From an uncultured Ruminococcus sp. (GTDB lineage: Bacteria; Bacillota; Clostridia; Oscillospirales; Ruminococcaceae), in the NCBI GenBank assembly GCA_937901485.1, contig CALGTT010000272.1, positions 1 to 18,643 on the forward strand: 18,643 nucleotides of DNA, read 5' to 3'. Within the stretch, counting starts at the first letter, position 1; each line of letters opens with the position of its first letter. Made by a program: the position numbers and the translations under genes. The notes under the pieces are model-generated. The model saw only the letters and a list, made by a program, of their open reading frames with translations. It did not search any database and was not told where the DNA came from. Below, in pieces: positions 8,208-16,045 of this stretch.

Positions 8208-8236
8208 ATTATACTATATTTCGTCCCATTTCGCAA
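8208..8236 (-). promoter_or_regulatory. Sigma-A type promoter of the Hsp70/radical SAM operon
   Basis: On the minus strand there is a TTGCGA at 8236-8231, a 17-nt spacer and a perfect TATAAT at 8213-8208, about 45 nt upstream of the first ATG. It is the only good promoter I see for the seven leftward genes, so they are probably one transcript of at least 8 kb. Confidence 0.7.
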
Positions 8237-8328
8237 GCTTTTTTCACGCTTTACCATACTCTCATGCATTTTCGGCATTTTTCACAAGGCAGTTGAAAAA
8301 AGCATTGGAAAATTTGCACACAGGGGGA

Positions 8329-8357
8329 TTGTGTTATTTGCGTGGGCGTGGTACAAT
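8329..8357 (+). promoter_or_regulatory. Probable promoter of the sigma/anti-sigma/lipoprotein unit
   Basis: TTGTGT at 8329-8334 and TACAAT at 8352-8357 are 17 nt apart, about 75 nt before the sigma-factor start. The -35 box is weak. An inverted repeat ACACA-N7-TGTGT (8318-8322 and 8330-8334) overlaps it, and a tandem GCGTGG pair lies in the spacer. Autoregulation by the ECF sigma factor itself is possible, but I cannot recognise its own promoter motif. Confidence 0.45.
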
Positions 8358-8405
8358 ATTTTTGAAAATGCTGTAAGATTTTCTGATTTCCGTTGTCTTG
8401 TTATA

Positions 8406-8417
8406 TGAAAGCTTTCA
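8406..8417. repeat. Perfect 12-bp palindrome upstream of the sigma-factor RBS
   Basis: TGAAAGCTTTCA is a perfect palindrome 3 nt before the AGGAGG of the sigma gene. It lies in the transcribed leader. It could be an operator, or simply an A/T-rich coincidence. Confidence 0.4.
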
Positions 8418-8420
8418 GAA

Positions 8421-8426
8421 AGGAGG
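8421..8426 (+). promoter_or_regulatory. Ribosome binding site deciding the sigma-factor start
   Basis: AGGAGG is followed by a 6-nt spacer and the ATG at 8433. The earlier in-frame ATG at 8427 directly abuts the Shine-Dalgarno, so it is not a usable start. Confidence 0.8.
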
Positions 8427-8432
8427 ATGCAC

Positions 8433-8981
8433 ATGACGGACGCAGAGCTGCTCGCGCTCATTGCAAAGTCCCCTGCGCAGGGACACCGCGCGTTATATGA
8501 CACCTACGCAAACTATGCCTATGCCATCATTTTCCACATCCTCCGAACCTGCGGAAGCCGCGAGGACGCGGAGGACTGCCTTGTGGAAACGTTCTCCGAT
8601 GTCATCGCCCGCATTGACGGCATTCAGGGGGAGCACCTGAAAGCCTACATCGGGCAGGCGGCACGCAACAGAGCACTGAATTATTATCACACGCTGACAA
8701 AACAGCGGCTGAACACCGCACCCATCGGCAGCGTACCGGAACCGTCCGTGCAGCATGTGCAGGAGGATCTCGAACGGCGTGAGCTGCAAACACAGCTCCT
8801 GCGCAGCATTGAGGCACTGGGCGAACCGGATGCAACCATTCTGATACAGAAATACTACTACGGCAGGCGCATGAAGGACATCGCGAAGATGGTCGGGCTG
8901 ACTGCCAACGCCGCGCAGGTACGGTGCAGCCGTGCGCTGAAACGCCTGCGCGGAGAGCTTGCGGACTGGAGGGATACATGA
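8433..8981 (+). CDS. ECF-type RNA polymerase sigma factor
   Basis: The product has 182 residues, a normal length for an ECF sigma factor. Region 2 covers ~11-90 (LYDTYANYAYAIIFHILR, then REDAEDCLVETFSDVI and AYIGQAARNRALNYY). Region 4 covers ~118-172, with a helix-turn-helix around 147-167 (MKDIAKMVGLTANAAQVRCS). Regions 1 and 3 are absent, as expected. It should direct RNA polymerase to a small set of promoters, most likely including its own operon. Its stop overlaps the start of the next gene by ATGA, the usual arrangement of a sigma factor with its membrane-bound anti-sigma factor. The signal that releases it is not visible. The sigma subfamily cannot be named by eye. Confidence 0.92.
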   Translation: MTDAELLALIAKSPAQGHRALYDTYANYAYAIIFHILRTCGSREDAEDCLVETFSDVIARIDGIQGEHLKAYIGQAARNRALNYYHTLTKQRLNTAPIGSVPEPSVQHVQEDLERRELQTQLLRSIEALGEPDATILIQKYYYGRRMKDIAKMVGLTANAAQVRCSRALKRLRGELADWRDT

Positions 8982-9721
8982 TGCAGAACAAGGAGATCGA
9001 AGCACTGCTGCACACGCTCGACGAGGAAACGGCGATCGGACTCAGTGCGCAGTTCCCGCCCCTGACGGATGCGGAGCATGAGCGCATTTTCCAGCGCATC
9101 GTCAAAGCGTCGGAGCTGACGGAAACAACGGCTGCCGAAACAGTGACAATCACCGAAGCACCGCGCTTTGCATGGCTGCGACATGCGGCGGCGGCGGCAG
9201 GCTTTCTGCTTGTGGCAGGCGGCTTGCTGGGCGGTATGCTCACGCTTGACCGACTGACTCCGATGCAGTCCGATCAGACCGAAAGCTCCGATCATGTCGG
9301 CACAGTCCCCGTTTATGCCATCGGGGAACGCTACGCGGCGGCAAATCTTGCGGACTCCGGCAGGCTGTGGATCACGGTCGATGCCGCCGGAGCTGTGGAA
9401 GATGCCGAAAACCTGTACTTTGTGACGCTCACGCTCGAAAGCGGAACCATGTCCGGCGGTCAGCCGCAGATGATCTTAGCGGACAATTTCATGTCGGCAG
9501 GCGGCAGTGCAAACGGTGTATGGGATGCGGTGCAGCCCTGTCACATCGTCACAGAGGACGAATCCGGCGGCTATCCCTATGCCGTCCGCGTTCCGTCGGG
9601 CGGATCGTGTACGATCGAGCTTTGGTATCCGCTTGCGGATGTGCCGGAGGAATGGATGCTTGTGACAAGCTACGATATGACGCAGCCCTGTGTGCGGCTG
9701 CAAACAGGAGGAATCACATGA
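8978..9721 (+). CDS. Single-pass membrane protein, probable anti-sigma factor
   Basis: The product has 247 residues. Residues 1-65 are acidic and helical and probably cytoplasmic. Residues ~66-90 form one Ala/Gly/Leu-rich membrane helix. Residues ~91-247 should lie outside the membrane and look beta-rich and Gly-rich. Position right after an ECF sigma factor, the ATGA overlap and this topology fit an anti-sigma factor that holds the sigma at the membrane. There is no HxxxCxxC zinc motif, so it is not a ZAS-type anti-sigma factor, and no named domain is clear. Tandem ATGs at 8978 and 8981 are both possible: GGAGGG at 8968-8973 is 4 nt from the first and 7 nt from the second. The role is inferred from context more than from sequence. 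Confidence 0.78.
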   Translation: MMQNKEIEALLHTLDEETAIGLSAQFPPLTDAEHERIFQRIVKASELTETTAAETVTITEAPRFAWLRHAAAAAGFLLVAGGLLGGMLTLDRLTPMQSDQTESSDHVGTVPVYAIGERYAAANLADSGRLWITVDAAGAVEDAENLYFVTLTLESGTMSGGQPQMILADNFMSAGGSANGVWDAVQPCHIVTEDESGGYPYAVRVPSGGSCTIELWYPLADVPEEWMLVTSYDMTQPCVRLQTGGIT

Positions 9722-12123
9722 ATTGCAAACGCATTTTCGCCGCAGCTGCGGCATGTTCCATGCTGCTGTGCGGCTGTCAGAAACATTCCGGTGATATGCC
9801 CGCTGATCCGGCGGTCACAACGGAAACCATTCTTTCCACACAGAATGACGGGAGCGTGCTCCCCGTCGCGGAGGACACGCTCACGAACATTGCAAGATCG
9901 GAAAACTTTTCACTGCCGGAGGGCATCAGCAGCCTTTACGAATTCCGGACGGCTGCGGACGGTGTGCGCTGTCTGGGCTTCGGGGCTGGCGCGGATGTGT
10001 ACCTGCTTGACTTCACGCCCGACCTTGCAAGCCACACAAAAAACAGGCTCGTCACGCCTGCATCCTATGACGGCTACCACTACACCGCCGGTGTGTTCTG
10101 CTTCGGGGAGGATGCTCTGTACAGCATTGCCGTGATGGAAAATCACAGCAATATGGAGAAATATCAGGAGGGTGACGAAAATTACGACTGGGACAGATAC
10201 AATTCCGGATGGGAGAGCGACTATCTGCTCTGCACCTACGGCTTTGACGGTACGCTGAAAAACGCCGTACCGGTCGAGGGGCTGGAGGACTACCGGGATC
10301 AGTACGGCTACAACAAATTCTCCAGTCTGTACCATACTGCGGACTGCTGTTTTCTCCTGCTCTATGATGGCACGGCACTGCGCGTGGATGCGGACGGCAC
10401 ACTGACGCAGACTTACAAGCCGGAACATCCGGAGGATGTTCTCCACAGCTCGTTTATCGCCGACCGTGACGGAAAGCCCGTCTTCTGGACAAATATCAGT
10501 TATCATGAATCGGACGGCGCATATGGTGAGCGTCCGCTGTTCTGCGAGTTTGACACCGCATCGGGCAAGCCCGGTGAGTCGATCTGTATGCTGGATGTGC
10601 CTTATTCTGTGGGAACATGCTCCGGCGGCTATGGGGACTATCTGTTCTTTGCGCCGCTGACAGACGGATTGTACGGCATCCGTGAGGACGGTTCGCAGGA
10701 AATGGTGATCGACTGGAAAGCGTCCGATCTGCCCAAGCTTTACCTGATCGCCGTACTTCCTGACGGTTCATTTCTGACGCGGGACTATACGGATTCGGAA
10801 AACCCCATGCAGCACATCCGGCGCAGGTACGCGTCTGAAATCCAGCAGACCGAACAGCTCACGCTCACCATCGGCGTGCTTGCCACGGATGAGGGGATCT
10901 CTGGCTTTGCACGGGATTTCAACCGCTCGCAGGATGCCATCCGGCTGGAAACGAAGGTCTACAGCAATTCTGACGGCTCGTATTACGGCGATCCGGATGG
11001 TGCGAACGATGCCCTTGACAGCTACAAGCTCGACATCATCAGCGGTGACGCGCCCGATCTCGTGCTGATGTACGAGAACCACGAAGCCATCATGCAGCTC
11101 GGCAAGCGCGGCGCGTTCCTTGACCTCTATGACTTCATGACAGAGGATGCACAGATCCGCAGGGACAATGTACTGCCGAACGTGCTCACGGCGATGGAAA
11201 CGGAAAATGGTGCGCTCTACTCCCTGCCGAACGGCTTTACCATCACCACGATGGCAGTCAAATCGCGGCTGTGTGACAAGGAAAACTGGACGGTGGAGGA
11301 TATGATCACGCTGTACGCGGACGCGGGCGAAGCGCAGTACAAGTGGCATTCCAAATCGGAAATGCTGGAAATTCTGCTGGAGGGCACGGACTTCACGGAC
11401 GAGGAAAACGGCACATGCAGCTTTGATTCGCCGGAATTTGTGAAGATTCTGGAATTTTGCAGCCGTTATCCCGCAGAAACAGCAAAACCGCCGAAGGATT
11501 ATGACGATCCGGATGCAATGGCGAAGTTTGAGAAATACCATTATGACCTGTTCCTGCGTTACCAGAATGACGAGGACTATCTGTGTCCGGCGGGACTGAG
11601 CTGGAATTCCAATATGCTGGCATCCGCTTATTCCTACACAAGGCACATGGATCTTGCGGAGGAATTCACCTATGTGGGCTATCCGTCCGAGGACGGCAGG
11701 GGCGGCAAGGTGGACTTCAACAGTGAGGTGTGCATCACCTCTGCCTGTGAACATCCGCAGGAGGCATGGCAGGTGATGGAACAGCTTCTGCTGGAGTATG
11801 ATGACATTTTTACCGGCGGCTATTCCATCATGGAATCGGAGTTTGAGAATCAGCTGGATGCGCAGATGAAGGTCTATGAATTCGGGAAAGAGGCAGAATA
11901 TATTGAAGATGACGGCATGAAGATCTACCCCATGACGCAGGAGGAGCGCGATCGGGTGGAGAGGTACATCCGTTCCTGTGATACGGCACTGACGAGCAAT
12001 GAAACGGTGCTGAACATCGTGCTGGAGGAAGCGGAGATGTATTTTGCAGGCGACTGCACCGCCGAGGACGCGGCAAAGCGTATCCAGAGCAGGGCGGAGA
12101 TCTATGTAAGTGAACAGAGCTGA
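9718..12123 (+). CDS. Lipoprotein with beta-propeller-like half and family-1 solute-binding half
   Basis: The product has 801 residues. The N-terminus has a lipoprotein signal with lipobox LCGC, giving a lipidated Cys20. Residues ~60-375 contain recurring short strands with Gly/Asp turns (YLLDFTPD, YGFDGTLKNAV, LRVDADGTLTQT, YGIREDGSQEMV), which suggests a beta-propeller. From ~380 (QLTLTIGVL) it reads as an extracellular solute-binding protein of family 1, with DAPDLVLMYENHEAIMQLGK and NGALYSLPNGFTITTMAVKS. Such proteins usually bind sugars or oligosaccharides for ABC importers, but no importer genes are next to it. Co-transcription with a sigma and anti-sigma pair by a second ATGA overlap suggests a surface sensor or an output of that regulon. 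AGGAGG 6 nt before the ATG fixes the start. The family call is firm for the C-terminal half and tentative for the N-terminal half. Confidence 0.88.
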   Translation: MNCKRIFAAAAACSMLLCGCQKHSGDMPADPAVTTETILSTQNDGSVLPVAEDTLTNIARSENFSLPEGISSLYEFRTAADGVRCLGFGAGADVYLLDFTPDLASHTKNRLVTPASYDGYHYTAGVFCFGEDALYSIAVMENHSNMEKYQEGDENYDWDRYNSGWESDYLLCTYGFDGTLKNAVPVEGLEDYRDQYGYNKFSSLYHTADCCFLLLYDGTALRVDADGTLTQTYKPEHPEDVLHSSFIADRDGKPVFWTNISYHESDGAYGERPLFCEFDTASGKPGESICMLDVPYSVGTCSGGYGDYLFFAPLTDGLYGIREDGSQEMVIDWKASDLPKLYLIAVLPDGSFLTRDYTDSENPMQHIRRRYASEIQQTEQLTLTIGVLATDEGISGFARDFNRSQDAIRLETKVYSNSDGSYYGDPDGANDALDSYKLDIISGDAPDLVLMYENHEAIMQLGKRGAFLDLYDFMTEDAQIRRDNVLPNVLTAMETENGALYSLPNGFTITTMAVKSRLCDKENWTVEDMITLYADAGEAQYKWHSKSEMLEILLEGTDFTDEENGTCSFDSPEFVKILEFCSRYPAETAKPPKDYDDPDAMAKFEKYHYDLFLRYQNDEDYLCPAGLSWNSNMLASAYSYTRHMDLAEEFTYVGYPSEDGRGGKVDFNSEVCITSACEHPQEAWQVMEQLLLEYDDIFTGGYSIMESEFENQLDAQMKVYEFGKEAEYIEDDGMKIYPMTQEERDRVERYIRSCDTALTSNETVLNIVLEEAEMYFAGDCTAEDAAKRIQSRAEIYVSEQS

Positions 12124-12127
12124 AATG

Positions 12128-12153
12128 ATGGGGATGCCTGACGGCATCCCCAT
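12128..12153 (+). terminator. Hairpin between convergent genes, probable bidirectional terminator
   Basis: A perfect 11-bp stem (ATGGGGATGCC and its complement) with a TGAC loop starts 5 nt after the lipoprotein stop. It is followed by only a short TTT, so intrinsic termination on this strand may be weak. Its position between two convergent genes supports the role. Confidence 0.65.
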
Positions 12154-12206
12154 TTGGCATCTATAACAAGCGCGGCTCGCAGCCCTATCCGCCCGACGGC
12201 GGAATT

Positions 12207-14501
12207 TTAATCCACACTCCGGATCTGATCCACCAGCGGCTGCTGCTTCATATTCTGCAGGGAGAGCAGTGTGGTCACAAGTGCCACAGCAAAGGCAAGG
12301 ACGGTGCAAAGCCAGATAATGCCCATCGGCTCTGCGTAGTCCATCGTCAGCCTGAACGGTTCGCTTGCCGGCATTCCGGCGGTGGCGATGTAGTGCATCA
12401 GGTATTCCGTCACCAGCATCATTCCCGCACAGAGCAGGCTTGCGGAAATGCCTGCGGTCAGGACGTATTGCAGGCATTCCACGACCGACATGCCCAGAAG
12501 CTGACGCTCGGTCATGCCCACGCACTGCATTGCGGCAAGCTCCGAACGGCGGTTGAGCAGTCCCGTGGAGATGATGTTGACCATGTTCACCACCGCGATC
12601 ACTGCCACCATCGCCAGAATGAACACGCCGATAATGCGCACAAGCGCGAGCACAGCGTTGGACTGCTGCTTCATCTCGTACATGTCAACCATCATCGTCA
12701 GCCCATCCACGGATTTCAGAAAGCGCACCGCTTCACGGTGATCCGCACCCTCTGCAAGGTCAGCACTGAGCACACAGCGATTGTTCACATTGCCATAGTA
12801 CTGATGATCATTTGTCTCATATCGCTCCAGCGGCGCGATCAGAGTCAGTGCTTCATATACGCCGCCCAGACCGGATTCCGGCATCTCTGCCTTGTATGCA
12901 ATGCTGAATTCCGCCGGAGTCTTTCCAAAGCGTGAGTAGCCCGTGATCGTCTCCTTGCCGGTTTTCTCGTCGAATTCCACCAGTTCACTCAGCCCTTTTC
13001 GCTCCTCCTCGGTCATAGCAGCGTACTCCTCCAATGAAACATATTTGTAGGTGATGACCTCTGCCGGATAGGAATCGAGCGCGTAAAGCGGAAGGATCTT
13101 TTCTTTGAGATCGGTGAAGTCTTCCGCCGTTTCCTGCGAATATTGGAGGAGCATATAGCCGTCAAGCCCTGCAAATTCCTCGTAGGGAATGGGCGGATTG
13201 CCGAGAAATTGGTCGTGGTAAGCATTTTCATCAACGTAGGTAATGTCCATGACTGCGGAAGCTCCGCCGGTATAATGCCCCGCCTCCTCGTAAGAAAGGG
13301 AAACCTTCTCAAAATAACCGCTGTCCTCCAGTGCATCGGCATACTTGCGGAACGACTCTTTTTCCACATACGCAATGTCGCCGTGCATCAAAAAATCACG
13401 CGACAAACCGTAGGAGGCGAACATTTCCTCATAGAAACCGTTCACGCCCGTCATCACGCAGGAGAAGGACGCAAAGAACGCGATCGAGAGCGTCAGTGAC
13501 ACCACCGTCACGGCGAAACGCTTGGGAGCGCGGCGCACATTCCGTGCGGCAAGTTTGCCCTTCCAGCCGAACAGCATTCCGAGCAGTGTGAATTTCTTCA
13601 CCTTCTTCACAGTATTGCTCCGGCTGCTGATCGCCTGCATAGGGGACATGCGGATGATGCGCATTCCCGTGCTGTACGCCGAGAGCCACACCCAGAAAAA
13701 GCCGGTCAGTGCGGCAGCAGCAAGCATGAGCGGAGAGGCGTTGAATTCCATGATCTTCTCCGCTTTCTGCGCGGTAAAGAACGCATTCAGCAGACCGCTT
13801 GTGCGGATGATGCTGAACGCAAGATAGGCAAGCCCCGTACCGCAGAGCAAGCCGATGGGAATGCCGATGATGGAGAGCAGCGACCCTTCCATGGTGATGA
13901 TGCCCACGATCTGCCGCGGCGTTGCGCCGATGGACTGGAGCACGCCGAACTGCCGTTCACGCTCCTTGGAGGAGATCTCGAACGCGGTGTCGATGATCAG
14001 GCGCATGACCATTGCCAGAAAGATCACAAAGACATAGAACGCGGCAAAGAGACTTGAAAAGCTATACCACGCATCCTCACCGACCATATCATAGGTCATG
14101 AGTTCATAGTTTGTCGTGTAGTATTCATGATCATAGGCGGTAATGTCCATTCCTGCCTTTTCAAAGGCATTGTTCAGCACCTCTATTTCGGACTTGATGC
14201 CCTTGTCAAAAAAGATGACCGCACGCAGTGTGCCTTCCATCTTGTTCTGCACCGTGGTACAGCTTGCAATGCCCTCGGTTTTGCGGATGGCATCGGCTTC
14301 TGCCTTGGTAACGGAATGGATCATGCAGTGGTAGGGGGCGGTTTCATATGCCTGATTGCGCAGACAGTTCATAAGGGTGGAAAAACCCGTGAACAGCATT
14401 GTCATGAGCGTGAGCGCGGCAACGATGCTGCAAATGGTGAGGACGGAGTGCCGCTTCTGGGCGAAGATGTACCGTCCTGCCAGTAATCGCTGAAATCCCA
14501 T
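12207..14501 (-). CDS. FtsX-type ABC transporter permease (two FtsX domains)
   Basis: The product has 764 residues and eight membrane segments at about 21-43, 149-171, 200-233, 257-278, 329-350, 616-645, 675-700 and 724-746. Two outside domains are visible, ~105 residues (44-148) and ~265 residues (351-615). Each half has the FtsX coupling segment after its first helix of the triplet: RERQFGVLQSIGATPRQI (181-198) and RRSELAAMQCVGMTERQL (651-668). This is the MacB/LolCE/FtsX permease superfamily. These proteins do not act as ordinary importers; they use ATP for export, lipoprotein handling or resistance to envelope-active compounds. AAGGAGG upstream of the ATG at 14501 overlaps the ATPase stop. 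It differs from true BceB (10 helices, one large loop). Confidence 0.93.
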   Translation of the reverse strand: MGFQRLLAGRYIFAQKRHSVLTICSIVAALTLMTMLFTGFSTLMNCLRNQAYETAPYHCMIHSVTKAEADAIRKTEGIASCTTVQNKMEGTLRAVIFFDKGIKSEIEVLNNAFEKAGMDITAYDHEYYTTNYELMTYDMVGEDAWYSFSSLFAAFYVFVIFLAMVMRLIIDTAFEISSKERERQFGVLQSIGATPRQIVGIITMEGSLLSIIGIPIGLLCGTGLAYLAFSIIRTSGLLNAFFTAQKAEKIMEFNASPLMLAAAALTGFFWVWLSAYSTGMRIIRMSPMQAISSRSNTVKKVKKFTLLGMLFGWKGKLAARNVRRAPKRFAVTVVSLTLSIAFFASFSCVMTGVNGFYEEMFASYGLSRDFLMHGDIAYVEKESFRKYADALEDSGYFEKVSLSYEEAGHYTGGASAVMDITYVDENAYHDQFLGNPPIPYEEFAGLDGYMLLQYSQETAEDFTDLKEKILPLYALDSYPAEVITYKYVSLEEYAAMTEEERKGLSELVEFDEKTGKETITGYSRFGKTPAEFSIAYKAEMPESGLGGVYEALTLIAPLERYETNDHQYYGNVNNRCVLSADLAEGADHREAVRFLKSVDGLTMMVDMYEMKQQSNAVLALVRIIGVFILAMVAVIAVVNMVNIISTGLLNRRSELAAMQCVGMTERQLLGMSVVECLQYVLTAGISASLLCAGMMLVTEYLMHYIATAGMPASEPFRLTMDYAEPMGIIWLCTVLAFAVALVTTLLSLQNMKQQPLVDQIRSVD

Positions 14502-14512
14502 GCTATCCCTCC

Positions 14513-15199
14513 TTACGCCTGTCCGGTCAGCTCGTCGCGGATGATTTTGCCGTCGGTGAGCGTGATGATGCGGTCACACTGGAGCGCGATGTTTTCATCA
14601 TGGGTGATGATGATCATGGTCTGGTGAAATTCGCGGTTGGACTTGCGCAGGAGATTCATGATCTCCACGCTGTTCTTGCTGTCAAGGTTGCCTGTCGGCT
14701 CATCGGCGAGAATGACACCGGGGGATGTGAACAGGGCACGTCCGATGGACACACGCTGCTGCTGACCGCCGGAGAGCTGGGACGGGAGATGATGGCGGCG
14801 TTCCCTGAGATCAAGCAGGTCAAGCAGGCTGTCGATCTGCTCACGCTTGGGCTTTCTGCCGTCCATAATCATGGGAAGTGTGATGTTCTCCTCGGCATTG
14901 AGCACGGGGATGAGATTGTAGAACTGGTAGATCAGTCCCACCTGCCGTCTGCGGAAGATGGCAAGGTTGTGGTTGTTCTGCGCGTACACATCCTGACCGT
15001 CCAGAAAGACCTTGCCGGAGGTCGGACGGTCAACGCCGCCGAGGATGTGCAGCAGTGTGGATTTGCCCGAACCGGACGGGCCGATGACCGCAGTCATCTG
15101 TCCTTTCGGGATGGTAAAGCTTACGTCATCAAGAGCGCGCACTTCATTGTCGCCCTTGCCGTAGGTTTTGCAGAGATGTTCGATTCTGAGTAATTCCAT
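14513..15199 (-). CDS. ABC transporter ATP-binding protein (LolD/MacB type)
   Basis: The product has 228 residues, the standard size for this family. Visible motifs are Walker A GPSGSGKST (40-48), Q-loop at Gln92, signature LSGGQQQR (142-149), Walker B VILADEP with catalytic Glu167, and H-loop His200. The GLIYQFYNLIPVLNAEENITLP segment is typical of the LolD/MacB/FtsE group that pairs with FtsX-type permeases. It powers the permease encoded 11 nt downstream. AGGAGG upstream of the ATG at 15199 and an extended -10 promoter are visible. The response regulator gene is divergent, and a dyad that could bind it lies upstream of this promoter, so the transporter is probably induced by the two-component system. 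Confidence 0.95.
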   Translation of the reverse strand: MELLRIEHLCKTYGKGDNEVRALDDVSFTIPKGQMTAVIGPSGSGKSTLLHILGGVDRPTSGKVFLDGQDVYAQNNHNLAIFRRRQVGLIYQFYNLIPVLNAEENITLPMIMDGRKPKREQIDSLLDLLDLRERRHHLPSQLSGGQQQRVSIGRALFTSPGVILADEPTGNLDSKNSVEIMNLLRKSNREFHQTMIIITHDENIALQCDRIITLTDGKIIRDELTGQA

Positions 15200-15233
15200 G
15201 ATGATTCCTCCTGTTGTTTGTTGTTCTGCTTCT

Positions 15234-15242
15234 ATTGTAGCA
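15234..15242 (-). promoter_or_regulatory. Extended -10 promoter of the ABC transporter operon
   Basis: On the minus strand TGCTACAAT (15242-15234) is an extended -10 element about 35 nt before the ATPase start. No good -35 box sits 17-18 nt upstream, which fits a promoter that needs an activator. Confidence 0.6.
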
Positions 15243-15272
15243 CATGAAAATCACATTGAAGTGACGGCTGTC

Positions 15273-15286
15273 TTACAATTTTGTCA
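15273..15286. promoter_or_regulatory. Candidate response-regulator box (BceR-like dyad)
   Basis: TTACA-ATTT-TGTCA matches the pattern TnACA-N4-TGTnA known for BceR-type regulators. It lies about 11 nt upstream of the expected -35 position of the ABC promoter, where an activator would bind. It partly overlaps a longer inverted repeat, AAGTGAC (15259-15265) and GTCACTT (15283-15289). The link to this regulator is inference. Confidence 0.45.
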
Positions 15287-15308
15287 CTTTTCCGTTTTTT
15301 TCAAAGGC

Positions 15309-15337
15309 TTGCATCGGCAGCTTTTCTGTGGTATAAT
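15309..15337 (+). promoter_or_regulatory. Promoter of the two-component system genes
   Basis: TTGCAT at 15309-15314, a 17-nt spacer, and TGG followed by TATAAT (15332-15337) make an extended -10 promoter about 34 nt before the response-regulator start. Confidence 0.68.
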
Positions 15338-15370
15338 GAAAAAGTATTACAAGAGAGGAGGCAATGCCCT

Positions 15371-16045
15371 ATGCCCAGAATTCTGCTCATCGAGGACGAT
15401 GACCAGCTTGCACGAAATCTCGTGCGTTTTTTGCAGTCCGAGGGCTTCGATGTCCTGCATACTGCCGGTCAGACGGACGGTCTGGAGGCATTTGCAAACA
15501 ATCAGTTCGACTGCGCACTTGTCGATGTGTCCTTACAGGACGGCAACGGCTTTTCCATCTGTGCTGTGATCAAATCGAAATCCAGCCTGCCCGTCATCTT
15601 CCTGACTGCCTCCGCGGATGAAGCCTGCACTGTGGCAGGCTTTGAGGTCGGTGCGGATGATTACATCGGCAAACCCTTCCGGCCGCGTGAACTGATCGCA
15701 CGCATGAAAAACGTCATGCGCCGCCATCAGGTCACATCCCCCCTCCTGCGCTGCCAGAATGTCAGCATTGATCCGGCGCGAGGCGTGGTCATGAAAAACG
15801 GCGCGGAGATCTACCTCTCCGCACTCGAATACCGACTGCTCCTCGTGTTCTTCAGCAACAAGGAACAGCTGCTTTCCCGTGATCGTCTGATCGAAGAGCT
15901 TTGGGCGGTGTCGAGTGAATTTGTATCTGACAACACCCTCAACGTCTACATGAAGCGTCTGCGTGAGAAGATCGAGGACGATCCCCAGCACCCTGCCATC
16001 ATCAAGACTCTGCGCGGTCTGGGTTACAAGGCGGTGGAGAAATGA
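15371..16045 (+). CDS. OmpR-family response regulator
   Basis: The product has 224 residues. The receiver domain (1-~117) has the acidic pair in LLIEDDD, phospho-acceptor Asp52 (ALVDVSLQDGNG), Thr79 and Lys101 (IGKPFRP). A winged-helix DNA-binding domain fills ~125-224, with ALEYRLLLVFFSNKEQLLSRDRL and NVYMKRLREKI. The frame is open upstream to 15281, but AGGAGG at 15356-15361 with 9-nt spacing and the promoter position choose the ATG at 15371. It overlaps the histidine-kinase gene by ATGA. It is divergent from the ABC transporter operon, whose promoter region carries a candidate binding dyad, so it probably activates that transporter. Confidence 0.95.
   Translation: MPRILLIEDDDQLARNLVRFLQSEGFDVLHTAGQTDGLEAFANNQFDCALVDVSLQDGNGFSICAVIKSKSSLPVIFLTASADEACTVAGFEVGADDYIGKPFRPRELIARMKNVMRRHQVTSPLLRCQNVSIDPARGVVMKNGAEIYLSALEYRLLLVFFSNKEQLLSRDRLIEELWAVSSEFVSDNTLNVYMKRLREKIEDDPQHPAIIKTLRGLGYKAVEK

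Noticed and set aside
10768..12525. Long minus-strand open frame opposite the lipoprotein gene (585 codons)
   Set aside because: It runs across the 3' ends of two convergent real genes and the hairpin between them; its Arg/His/Cys-rich composition is that of an antisense shadow.
12207..14501. Naming the permease bceB
   Set aside because: The helix count and the positions of the two outside domains do not match BceB.
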